NCBI GenBank assembly: GCA_964345075.1
Contig: CAYFPS010000013.1
Coordinates: 1-64,000, forward strand
DNA: 64,000 bases
Direction of reading: 5' to 3'
Origin: CAYFPS01 sp964345075
Lineage (GTDB): Bacteria; CAIWAD01
Shown here: positions 17,679 to 25,528 of the stretch, piece by piece
Layout: each line of letters opens with the position of its first letter
Position numbering within the stretch: position 1 is the first letter of the stretch
Translations under genes and position numbers: made by a program
The notes under the pieces: generated by a model
What the model was told of the DNA's origin: nothing
What the model saw: only the letters and a program-made list of their open reading frames with translations
Databases searched by the model: none

Positions 17679-20387
17679 TTATCCGGTGTTTCCCATGGCT
17701 CTCGCCAGGCCGCGAACACTCTCGAAGAGCGCATCAAGCAGGAGGCCGGTGGGCGAGCCCTCCTCGCGCCATTGCCTGAGCAGATCAACCTGGATCAGGC
17801 TCATCGGGTCGACAAGCGGATTACGGAAGCGGATTGATCGCTTAAGGACTGGCTCCCGGTCCAGCAGGTCCACTTCGCCTCTTAAGGAAAGCAGCAGATC
17901 GCGGCTTTGCGCAAAGGAGTCCTCAATCATGGGGAAGATCCCCGCTGACGCTGCAGGAGCCAGTCCTGCGTAGTTAGCGGCAATGCGCATGTCCGCCTTC
18001 GCCATGGCGCTTTCCACATCGGCAAGCAGTGTCTGGAAGAAGGGCCAGTTTTGAGCCATCTCGCGCAGAGTGGCTTCATTGCCCTCCTGTATCACGGCGG
18101 CAAGCCCCTGACCCAATCCATACCAACCCGTAATCAGGTGGCGATTTTGTACCCAGGAAAAGACCCAGGGAATGGCGCGCAGATTTTCCACACCCCTGCC
18201 GCTTCGGCGGCTGGCCGGGCGTGATCCAATCTGCAAGCGTTCAATTACATCTATTGGCGTGGCCGTTCGAAAGTAATCATGAAAGGCAGGGTCGTCTACC
18301 AGCTTGCGATAGGCCTGACGGCTCTCCTCTGTGATACGATTCATCATCCTGACCCATCCCTCACCAGCATGGCTGCGCGGGCTGCAGAGCACGGTGGTCT
18401 CCAGCAGGGCGCCAGCTGTCAGTTCAAGGGTTCTCAAGGCAATGCCGCGCAGTCCATACTTGAGGGGAATCGTCTCACCCTGCTCGGTCATGCGCAGGCG
18501 ACCCTGCACTGCGCCGCAAGGGTCGGCGAGGATTGCCTGGCGGGGCTTGCCGCCTCCGCGACTGACTGTTCCGCCGCGGCCATGAAAGTAAATCAGTTCG
18601 ATACCGGCGCGATTGGAAACGGCCAGCAGCGCTTCCTGCGCCTGATAGAGTGACCAGCGGCTGGCCGTGATCCCGCCACTTTTGCTTGAATCGCTGTAGC
18701 CCAGCATGACCATTTGGCGGCTCTTGCGTGATACAATCTGCCGCATGCAGAGTTCATTCTCATAAAGAGCCTGCAGGGCCTTTGGCGCGTGATTCAAGTC
18801 GTCGACGGTTTCAAAAAGAGGACAGAGATTTAGCTCTACACAGCCCTTCTTGTCCACTGATTCGAGGCCCGCATGCAGGGCCGCAAAATGCAGGGCGAGC
18901 AGGTCGTCCGGGTTTCGCGCCATGGACAGGATAAAGGGCCCGATGGCATCCTCCCCGTAATCCCGGGCGAGATCCTTGATGGTGCGAAGCACATCCAGGG
19001 TAGAAAGGGTCTGGCTATCACTTCCCGTGTAGGGCTCTGTTTCCCACTGGCGTTTTTCGATGGCCAGCTCCAGAATCCGGGCGCGTTCCTCAGCAGGCTT
19101 ATCGCCAAACGATGTATCACCCAGGAGCTCGGATGCCGCATGACGCAGGACCAGCGAATCCTGACGGACATCGAGGGTTACCAGATGAAAGCCGAAACAG
19201 TGAACGCGGTGCAGCAACCGTTTGACAAAGGGTAGACCGCCATGCTTGCCGCCCTTTGCCGCAAGGCTTTGAGCCATCAGCTCCAGATCTGCGATGAACG
19301 CGGAAGGGTGCTGATAGGCCAGTTGCCCGCTGGCACTGATCGCCCGCAGTCGTCTGCGCATGTGGTGCAGCAGAACACGATAGGGCATATCACGGTGACG
19401 AGCGGGAATGCTTTCACGAAAAGCCGTGTCACGTTCAAGTAGCCCGGCACACAAGGTGTTCAGTGCCTTCGATGCATAGTCCGGCGATTGTGAAAAATGC
19501 GAAAGCAGGCCACTGACTTCACGCAGGTATCGTGATACAATCAGCTCACGCTGTCGTGACAGCGCCGCGAGCATGGTTCCGGCGTGGATGTTTGGATTTC
19601 CATCCATGTCACCGCCTACCCAGCTTCCAAAAAAGAGCGGGCGACGGGGCAGGGCAATCCCGTGGTCCTGCCCGAAGACCTGCTCGAGCGACTGCTCCAG
19701 CTCTTCGTGTACGGCAGGGACAACGCGGTAGAGGATTTCAACCACGTAATACAGGACAAATTCCATCTCGTCGGCAACCGTCAGCCCGGATGCTTCATGC
19801 TCCTCTGTTTGCCAGAGCAGGGTGATTTCAGCTTCCAGGCGCTCGTGGACACGGCGTTTCTCTTCAGGCGTCATTTGCGGCTGCTCGATTCGATCGACCA
19901 GCGCGCGTGCAATGCGCTGGGTCTTGTCCAGAACAGAGCGCCGCTCGGCCCGCGTGGGGTGCGCCGTGAAAACAGGCTGAAGGCGCATCTGGGCCAATGT
20001 TTCGCCAATCTGACTTGCGCCAACACCCTGATCGTGCAGGCGCTGTATCACGTCACGAAGTGATCCTGTCTGGTTCGTGTTCGTTGCCAGATACTGCCTG
20101 CGCCGGCGAATGCGCTGTACCTGCTCGGCCATGTTCATCAGGGAAAAGTGCGTGGAGAAGGCCTTGAGAGTCTGCCTGGCCAGCTCTGGCTCCATTTTCG
20201 GGAGCATGCCGCTTGCCGGTTCAGCAGTTGGATTCTTGTCGCGGGATTCCCGGAAACGCTTCAGTGTATCACAGAGGTCCTGTCGACCCTGTTCCTCAAG
20301 AACCACTTCCAGCAAAGACCCCAGCAGCTGAATGTCTTCGAGCAGTTGTGGATCCTGAAGAGATGTTCCGGCCGTGTTCTGATTCAT
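17679..20387 (-). CDS. ppc: Phosphoenolpyruvate carboxylase
   Basis: This 902-residue enzyme carboxylates PEP to oxaloacetate. Catalytic signatures are intact: FTAHPTRAERR with His about 143, GYSDSSKSGG, and FHGRGGTVSRGGG with Arg about 604. The C-terminus ends in the conserved NTG. The ATG at 20387 lies eight bases after the stop of the TPR gene, suggesting one transcript; a longer GTG frame upstream would overlap that gene and is less likely. Length matches the bacterial-type enzyme (E. coli 883). With pckA and an aspartate-type aminotransferase nearby it forms a PEP/oxaloacetate/aspartate cluster. Confidence 0.97.
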   Translation of the reverse strand: MNQNTAGTSLQDPQLLEDIQLLGSLLEVVLEEQGRQDLCDTLKRFRESRDKNPTAEPASGMLPKMEPELARQTLKAFSTHFSLMNMAEQVQRIRRRRQYLATNTNQTGSLRDVIQRLHDQGVGASQIGETLAQMRLQPVFTAHPTRAERRSVLDKTQRIARALVDRIEQPQMTPEEKRRVHERLEAEITLLWQTEEHEASGLTVADEMEFVLYYVVEILYRVVPAVHEELEQSLEQVFGQDHGIALPRRPLFFGSWVGGDMDGNPNIHAGTMLAALSRQRELIVSRYLREVSGLLSHFSQSPDYASKALNTLCAGLLERDTAFRESIPARHRDMPYRVLLHHMRRRLRAISASGQLAYQHPSAFIADLELMAQSLAAKGGKHGGLPFVKRLLHRVHCFGFHLVTLDVRQDSLVLRHAASELLGDTSFGDKPAEERARILELAIEKRQWETEPYTGSDSQTLSTLDVLRTIKDLARDYGEDAIGPFILSMARNPDDLLALHFAALHAGLESVDKKGCVELNLCPLFETVDDLNHAPKALQALYENELCMRQIVSRKSRQMVMLGYSDSSKSGGITASRWSLYQAQEALLAVSNRAGIELIYFHGRGGTVSRGGGKPRQAILADPCGAVQGRLRMTEQGETIPLKYGLRGIALRTLELTAGALLETTVLCSPRSHAGEGWVRMMNRITEESRQAYRKLVDDPAFHDYFRTATPIDVIERLQIGSRPASRRSGRGVENLRAIPWVFSWVQNRHLITGWYGLGQGLAAVIQEGNEATLREMAQNWPFFQTLLADVESAMAKADMRIAANYAGLAPAASAGIFPMIEDSFAQSRDLLLSLRGEVDLLDREPVLKRSIRFRNPLVDPMSLIQVDLLRQWREEGSPTGLLLDALFESVRGLARAMGNTG

Positions 20388-20395
20388 CTTGTCGA

Positions 20396-21673
20396 TCAGC
20401 TTTCGTGAAGGAAGTACTCGCCGGCCTTGTGACCCGAGCAGTTCGGACACAGGCCATGACTGAACTGTGCTTCCGAGTGTGCAGACACATAGTTTTCGAT
20501 CTGTGTCCAGTAGCCGTCATCGTCGCGGATTTTCTTGCAGGAGGAGCAGATGGGCAGCAGACCGCGCAGCGTTCGAACTTGTGCCAGAGCTTCATGCAGC
20601 TTCTGATTGGATTCCAGCAGCTCCTCGTTTAACTCTTCGAGGAGCTTCTTTTCATGGATGGCCATCTCGGTCTGGTGTCGCACCAGCGCTTCACTACGCA
20701 TGCGCGCGGCTTCCTTGCTGAAAAGCTCACGGTGTTGCAGCAAGGTCTCGCGATACCAGTGCGCGGCTTCCTCGTAATTGCCGGCTGCCGCATTGAGGCG
20801 GGCCAGCGCCTCACTTGTGTTCAGAGCTTCCCGGTCGCGGCCAAGCTTTTGGGCAAGTTCCTGCGCCTGCTTGAAGCATTCTCCGGCTTCGGTCCACTGT
20901 TTCAGGGCCTCAAGGCACTCTCCTCGTGTGCTCAATAGCCCCAGATAGTCTTCCTGTCTGGCCTTGGAGTCAACCGTCTCAAGCGCTTTGCCTGTCAACT
21001 CAAGGGCTTCTTCAACCTTGCCCCGCTTGAGCTCGATCTCCGCCTTGACGGCAAGCAGGCTGCCAAGCAGTTCTGGAATTTCCTGCTTCTGTTGAAGATC
21101 ATCCGCGCGCTGACAGGCTGTCTGAGCCGCTTCCAGGTGCCCACTGCGTAATTGGGACTGTGCCAGATTGATGCGGGCTTTCAATTCTTCAACATGGTCG
21201 CCGTCGCTACTACAAATGCGCGCGGCCGCCTCAAAGGCCTCGGAGGCCTCGTCGAATTGGTCCAGGTAATGATGAGCGACGGCCAGGTTGTTAAGTGTTG
21301 CCGCCTGTGATACAGGCAGGCCTTCAGCGCGAATTTTACGCAGGATCGAAAGGTATGCCTGCAGGGCAAGTTCGTAGTGCCCCTGTGACAGATGAATCAT
21401 GCCAAGATTGCTCAGGATGCCGATCTCATTGTCCACGTCTTTCTGGCTGCGGGTAATTTCGAGCGCTTCCAGAAAGCGGCGACGCGCTTCGGAGAAGTCT
21501 TTCTTGAACATGCTGGCAACGCCCAGAGCGTTCAGCCCCATGCGTCTGAGGTCATCCCTCTTTTGCTGCTGGCCAAAAATGAGCAGCCTGTCAGCGGCTT
21601 TGGCCAAAACATCGGGATGGGCTGTGCGGGCCGCTTTCAGGGCCTCAGTCAGGTCTTTTTCGGTCATGCTCAT
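20396..21673 (-). CDS. TPR-repeat protein with C-terminal LPICSSCKKIRDD (CxxC) signalling module
   Basis: The 425-residue product starts at ATG 21673, nine bases after GGAG. About eight tetratricopeptide repeats span residues 25-325 (for example ALQAYLSILRKI). A coiled-coil stretch rich in Glu/Lys/Leu follows, and then a short C-terminal module with GLLPICSSCKKIRDDDGYW and a second CPNC pair. That module is widely attached to PAS and response-regulator proteins, where it is thought to be a zinc-binding output or scaffold piece; here it sits on TPRs. No signal peptide, so probably cytoplasmic. The adjacency to ppc suggests co-transcription; a regulatory link is inference. Confidence 0.8.
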   Translation of the reverse strand: MSMTEKDLTEALKAARTAHPDVLAKAADRLLIFGQQQKRDDLRRMGLNALGVASMFKKDFSEARRRFLEALEITRSQKDVDNEIGILSNLGMIHLSQGHYELALQAYLSILRKIRAEGLPVSQAATLNNLAVAHHYLDQFDEASEAFEAAARICSSDGDHVEELKARINLAQSQLRSGHLEAAQTACQRADDLQQKQEIPELLGSLLAVKAEIELKRGKVEEALELTGKALETVDSKARQEDYLGLLSTRGECLEALKQWTEAGECFKQAQELAQKLGRDREALNTSEALARLNAAAGNYEEAAHWYRETLLQHRELFSKEAARMRSEALVRHQTEMAIHEKKLLEELNEELLESNQKLHEALAQVRTLRGLLPICSSCKKIRDDDGYWTQIENYVSAHSEAQFSHGLCPNCSGHKAGEYFLHES

Positions 21674-21849
21674 GCCTGATTCTCCAGCGAGGGGACATCG
21701 CCTGTTTCGCCTGTGTTCTGTTTGAACATGGGGGGTTTCGTCCAAGGTAAATAATCGGCCGCGACCAGTGCTTAAGCCCTTCTTCACCTTTGTGCTTGCA
21801 GAGGCAGTTGATATCTTGGCTGTTTACAACTTGACAAGCAGAGGTGGCC

Positions 21850-23067
21850 ATGAGCATCAGTTTTCTTGCCCAGAGCATTGCGGAGTCGCCGACCCTCGCA
21901 ATGAACGAGCAGGCCCGCATTCTGCGTGAATCGGGACAGCCCGTGATCCATCTGGGGGCGGGCGAGCCGATCAGCAAAGCGCCGATTGACGCCATTCGTA
22001 CAGCGGCTGCGAAGCTTAGCAGCGCAGATATTCGATACACGCCGGCAGACGGAACACCGGCAATCAAGCAGGCTGTTCTTCGCTACACGGAGGAGCACTA
22101 CGACAAGGTGCTTGCCCCCGAGAATGTGGTTGTGTCCGCCGGTGCCAAGCAGTCGATTTCCGGCGTGCTGGCTTCCATCATCAATCAGCAGGACGAGGTG
22201 ATCATCCCTGCGCCCTACTGGGTCAGCTATCCCGAGCTGGTCAAGATGTATTACGGCGTGCCGATCATCGTCAAGCCGGAAGACGGCCGTTTTACGCCGC
22301 GCATGGAGGACATCACCCGCGCCGTAACCGGTTACACCAAGGCGATCATCATCAACAGTCCCAACAATCCTTCGGGTGAAGTGTATACGCCGGAGTTTAC
22401 CCGGGCAATCACGGAGTTCTGCGAGGAAAAGGGCATCTACCTGATTGTGGATGATATCTACCATCGCCTGGTTTTCGACGGTTACAGCTGGACACCGGCC
22501 ACGCGCTTTCAGAATGTGGACTTCGATGAGGGCAAGCTGATTGTGGTCAACGGCGCCAGCAAGCTCTACGCGATGACCGGCTTCCGCATCGGTTGGACAG
22601 TTGCTCCGCGCAAGGTGCAGGCTGCCATGGCCAAGGTGCAGGCGCAGACGGCCAGCAGCCCGAGCGCGATCAGTCAGGCCGCGGCTGTGGGTGCGATCAA
22701 CGGCCTGCAAAGTTCGGTGGAAAACCTGCGGCTTACACTGCAGAACAATGCCGAGGTGATGAAGCAGGAGCTGCGTGCTTTCAATGGCGTGCACCTGCGG
22801 GAACCGAAGGGCACCTTCTACTGTCTGGCCGATTTCAGCGCTTACGAAAAAGATTCGCGCAAGCTGGCGCAGTTCCTGCTGAAGAAGGTGATGGTCGTAA
22901 CCGTGCCCGGCATCGAGTTCGGCGCGGAAGGCCACTTGCGCCTTTCTACGTGTGGCACGGTCAAGGAGATCATGGAAGGCATTGCCCGCATCAAATGGGC
23001 GCTGGACCCCGAATCTCCCAACGAGATCTATATCGGCGACCGCAAGATGGTTCGCGACTGGGTCTAA
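21850..23067 (+). CDS. Class I PLP-dependent aminotransferase, aspartate aminotransferase type
   Basis: The 405-residue protein shows the fold type I signatures HLGAGEP, NSPNNPSGEVY, the PLP Schiff-base lysine about 238 in GASKLYAMTGFRIGW, and the C-terminal HLRLS arginine region that binds the substrate carboxylate. ATG 21850 is preferred over the GTG two codons earlier because GAGG lies five bases before it. pckA follows after 18 bases with its own AGGAG, so the two are probably co-transcribed. An aspartate/oxaloacetate reaction fits the neighbourhood; other amino-acid substrates remain possible. Confidence 0.9.
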   Translation: MSISFLAQSIAESPTLAMNEQARILRESGQPVIHLGAGEPISKAPIDAIRTAAAKLSSADIRYTPADGTPAIKQAVLRYTEEHYDKVLAPENVVVSAGAKQSISGVLASIINQQDEVIIPAPYWVSYPELVKMYYGVPIIVKPEDGRFTPRMEDITRAVTGYTKAIIINSPNNPSGEVYTPEFTRAITEFCEEKGIYLIVDDIYHRLVFDGYSWTPATRFQNVDFDEGKLIVVNGASKLYAMTGFRIGWTVAPRKVQAAMAKVQAQTASSPSAISQAAAVGAINGLQSSVENLRLTLQNNAEVMKQELRAFNGVHLREPKGTFYCLADFSAYEKDSRKLAQFLLKKVMVVTVPGIEFGAEGHLRLSTCGTVKEIMEGIARIKWALDPESPNEIYIGDRKMVRDWV

Positions 23068-23085
23068 GGATCAGGAGTTCCTTCA

Positions 23086-24735
23086 ATGATCAATTATCTC
23101 GATATCAAAAGCCCGGCCGCGAAGATTGCGGGTGATCTGGCCAGCGAATTCAAACTCGCCAATCACGGCCTGAAGAATCTGGGCACGGTTTACTGGAATC
23201 TGAGCACGCCAGTCCTCTACGAGGAGTCTCTCTTCCGCCGCGAGGGCCATGTATCACACATGGGGCCGCTGGTGGTCAACACGGGCCAGCACACGGCGCG
23301 TGCGGCCAATGACAAATTTGTAGTACGCGAATCGGGAAGCCTGGAAGAGGTCTGGTGGGGACAGTACAACAGGCCCTTCAGCAGCACCAAATTCAGCGAG
23401 GTGATGAACCGGCTGCAGGCCTTTTTGCAGGAGCGTGATCTCTTTGTGCAGGACTGCTGGGGCGGCGCCGATCCGCGTTATCGCCTGCCGGTGCGCGTGA
23501 TCACCGAGTACGCCTGGCACAGCCTCTTTGCGCGCAACATGCTGATTCCCTGCAAGAATGCGGATGAATACAGGCGCCACGTGCCGGAGTTCACCATCAT
23601 GAGCATTCCTTCTTTCAAGGGCGTGCCCGAGCTGGACGGTACTCGCAGCGAGACATTCATCCTGCTCTCCTTTGAGCACAAGTTGGCCCTGATTGGCGGA
23701 ACTGGATACGGTGGCGAAATCAAGAAGAGCGTTTTCACCGTGCTCAATTACCTGCTGCCGCGTGAAGGTGTGATGACCATGCACTGCAGCGCCAACGTGG
23801 GCAAGCAGGGTGACGCCGCCCTCTTTTTCGGCCTGTCGGGCACGGGCAAGACGACGCTTTCGGCTGACCCGCGCCGCCGACTGATCGGTGATGACGAACA
23901 TGGCTGGTCGGATGAAGGTGTCTTCAACTTCGAGAATGGCTGCTATGCCAAGGTGATCAACCTTTCAGCCGATGCCGAGCCGGAGATTTACGCTTGCACC
24001 CGGCGTTTTGGCACCATCCTCGAAAATGTGGCCTTCGATCCACAGTCACGCAGGTTGGACCTGGATGATGAATCACGCACGGAGAACACGCGCGCATCCT
24101 ATCCGCTCTCCTTTATTGACAATGCCGTGCCGGAGAAGATGTGCGGGCATCCGAAAAACGTGATCATGCTGACCTGTGATGCAAGTGGCGTGATGCCACC
24201 CATTGCGCGCCTGACACCCGATCAGGCGATGTATCACTTCATCAGTGGCTACACGGCCAAGGTGTCGGGCACCGAAATCGACATGGGCAAGGAGCCGGAG
24301 ATCACCTTCAGCGCCTGTTTCGGCGCGCCTTTCATGGTGCATCGTCCGTCCTACTACGCGGACCTGCTCAAACAGAAGCTTTTGCGCCACGATGCCCAGT
24401 GCTGGCTGGTCAATACTGGCTGGGTTGGTGGCCCCTATGGTGTGGGCAAGCGCATCAGCATTCGCCATACCCGCGCCCTTCTTGATGCCGCTCTGGACGG
24501 GGAGCTTGCCAAGGTCGAGTACCGCAAGGACCCACTCTTTGGCTTTGAGGTTCCGCTTAGTTGCCCGAATGTGCCGGAGTCTGTGCTGCGTCCGGACGAG
24601 GCCTGGTCGAACAAGGATGCCTACAAGTTGAAATACCGCCAATTGGGCTCGCTTTACGTGGAGAATTTCCGTAAATACGCAGCGGACTGTCCCGAGTCGG
24701 TGCGTATGGCCGGCCCGAATTTGAATGCCTACTAG
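23086..24735 (+). CDS. pckA: Phosphoenolpyruvate carboxykinase (ATP)
   Basis: The 549-residue enzyme interconverts oxaloacetate plus ATP with PEP, CO2 and ADP. It carries the kinase-1a P-loop GLSGTGKTTLS at about residues 249-259, followed by RRRLIGDDEHGWSDEGVFN with the kinase-2 and metal-binding acids. A second signature region covers FENGCYAKVINLS. Length is typical of the ATP-dependent family. It is the distal gene of the aminotransferase-pckA pair and catalyses the reverse direction of the ppc reaction encoded divergently nearby, so the two transcription units are likely regulated differently. Confidence 0.97.
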   Translation: MINYLDIKSPAAKIAGDLASEFKLANHGLKNLGTVYWNLSTPVLYEESLFRREGHVSHMGPLVVNTGQHTARAANDKFVVRESGSLEEVWWGQYNRPFSSTKFSEVMNRLQAFLQERDLFVQDCWGGADPRYRLPVRVITEYAWHSLFARNMLIPCKNADEYRRHVPEFTIMSIPSFKGVPELDGTRSETFILLSFEHKLALIGGTGYGGEIKKSVFTVLNYLLPREGVMTMHCSANVGKQGDAALFFGLSGTGKTTLSADPRRRLIGDDEHGWSDEGVFNFENGCYAKVINLSADAEPEIYACTRRFGTILENVAFDPQSRRLDLDDESRTENTRASYPLSFIDNAVPEKMCGHPKNVIMLTCDASGVMPPIARLTPDQAMYHFISGYTAKVSGTEIDMGKEPEITFSACFGAPFMVHRPSYYADLLKQKLLRHDAQCWLVNTGWVGGPYGVGKRISIRHTRALLDAALDGELAKVEYRKDPLFGFEVPLSCPNVPESVLRPDEAWSNKDAYKLKYRQLGSLYVENFRKYAADCPESVRMAGPNLNAY

Positions 24736-24743
24736 ACAATGAC

Positions 24744-24774
24744 GGCATGCCTCTGCAAAAGGGGCATGCCTTGA
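24744..24774 (+). terminator. Possible terminator after pckA
   Basis: GGCATGCC arms (24744-24751 and 24763-24770) surround a loop ending AAAAGG and are followed only by TTGACTT. The U-tract is weak. Confidence 0.4.
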
Positions 24775-24835
24775 CTTCCTCCCGATCCCCCTGGTCGAAG
24801 ATCATTCCTCCCTTAGTTGATGAAGAGGTGAGGGT

Positions 24836-25216
24836 ATGATGAAAATTGCTGTTGCCAGTATGGACGGAATGCGTGTGACCCGTCACGCGGATTTCTGTCG
24901 CCGATTCTATGTTTTCAGCAGGGATGTATCAGGCGAACTCCGGCGTGAATGCAGGGTTCTGGAGACCGGCCATCGCGTGCGGGATGTTCCACTGGAGGTG
25001 GAAAATCCACTGGCCGATTGTGCCGTGCTGATTGCAGCCAGCATGGACTGCTGGTTGGCCAGCCGCCTTGGCGCAGCTGGAATCCGCTGCTTTGTTGCCC
25101 CGGAAGCTTTTCCCGAACAGGCAGTTGACGCATTTTTTGCAGGAACATTGCAGGAATTCCATGTTGATATTCGTGCTGAAAATGTCACGAGTATGAATCA
25201 ACTTCAACGCCCTTGA
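24836..25216 (+). CDS. NifX/NafY-like iron-molybdenum cofactor-binding family protein
   Basis: This 126-residue protein begins MMKIAVASMDGMRVTRHAD, the characteristic opening strand of the dinitrogenase iron-molybdenum cofactor (NifX/NifB C-terminal) fold. It has further signature positions in ADCAVLIAASMDCWLASRL and GIRCFVAPEAF. Members outside nif clusters are common and often of unknown role; no nif gene is visible here. A GAGGTGAGG ribosome site precedes the start; the second ATG at 24839 is equally possible. It stands alone between pckA and the candidate small RNA. Confidence 0.75.
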   Translation: MMKIAVASMDGMRVTRHADFCRRFYVFSRDVSGELRRECRVLETGHRVRDVPLEVENPLADCAVLIAASMDCWLASRLGAAGIRCFVAPEAFPEQAVDAFFAGTLQEFHVDIRAENVTSMNQLQRP

Positions 25217-25290
25217 TGAGTTGTTATTCAGCGAACGGGCCTTTCTAGAGAGAGGGTCCATTATTTCCGCAAAATATTCTCAGAATTTGC

Positions 25291-25318
25291 TTGCATTGAA
25301 CAATTGGAGCAGTATATT
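25291..25318 (+). promoter_or_regulatory. Candidate sigma-70-type promoter for the predicted small RNA
   Basis: TTGCAT (25291-25296) and TATATT (25313-25318) are separated by 16 bases, predicting a start near 25325. The surrounding sequence is AT-rich compared with the genes. Confidence 0.35.
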
Positions 25319-25324
25319 GTGCGA

Positions 25325-25463
25325 AGGTTGGCGCAGGTACTGCCCGAACTGACCGAAAAAGATGAACGGGTAGCATGGTCTGCTTGCATCCTGGGGGGGA
25401 GTGCGGTAGAACCAAGAACCCGGGAAGAAAGGGCGAGCGAAAGCTTGCCCTTTCTCTTTTTAT
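25325..25463 (+). ncRNA. Candidate small RNA between the NifX-like gene and the S8 gene
   Basis: About 140 bases run from a plausible promoter to a strong stem-loop with GAAA loop and U-run. No open frame here looks real: the only long one runs antisense through the terminator and the neighbouring S8 gene. I find no match to the conserved cores of SRP RNA, tmRNA or common riboswitches that I can recognise, so its class is unassigned. It accounts for most of the 312-base gap. Confidence 0.3.
25428..25463 (+). terminator. Rho-independent terminator, + strand
   Basis: AGAAAGGGC and GCCCTTTCT arms carry an inner AGC/GCT stem closed by a GAAA loop, followed by CTTTTT. No recognised protein gene ends just upstream, which implies a non-coding transcript. 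Confidence 0.8.
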
Positions 25464-25486
25464 GTGATGCGATTTTGCTGAAAAAG

Positions 25487-25513
25487 AAAAGGCCCCGATT
25501 CGGGGCCTTTTTG
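25487..25513. terminator. Terminator of the S8 peptidase gene at 25529
   Basis: AAAGGCCCCGATTCGGGGCC forms a near-perfect palindrome with A and T flanks. It lies 16 bases past the stop of the minus-strand peptidase gene and could work in both directions. Confidence 0.88.
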
Positions 25514-25528
25514 TTTGATGTACGACGG

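Noticed and set aside
20388..20450. N-terminal extension of PEP carboxylase starting at GTG 20450
   Set aside because: It would overlap the upstream TPR gene by about 55 bases and adds no conserved sequence; ATG 20387 fits the gene junction.
24836..25216. Evidence for nitrogen fixation from the NifX-like gene
   Set aside because: Members of this fold are widespread outside nif clusters and no other nif gene is visible here.
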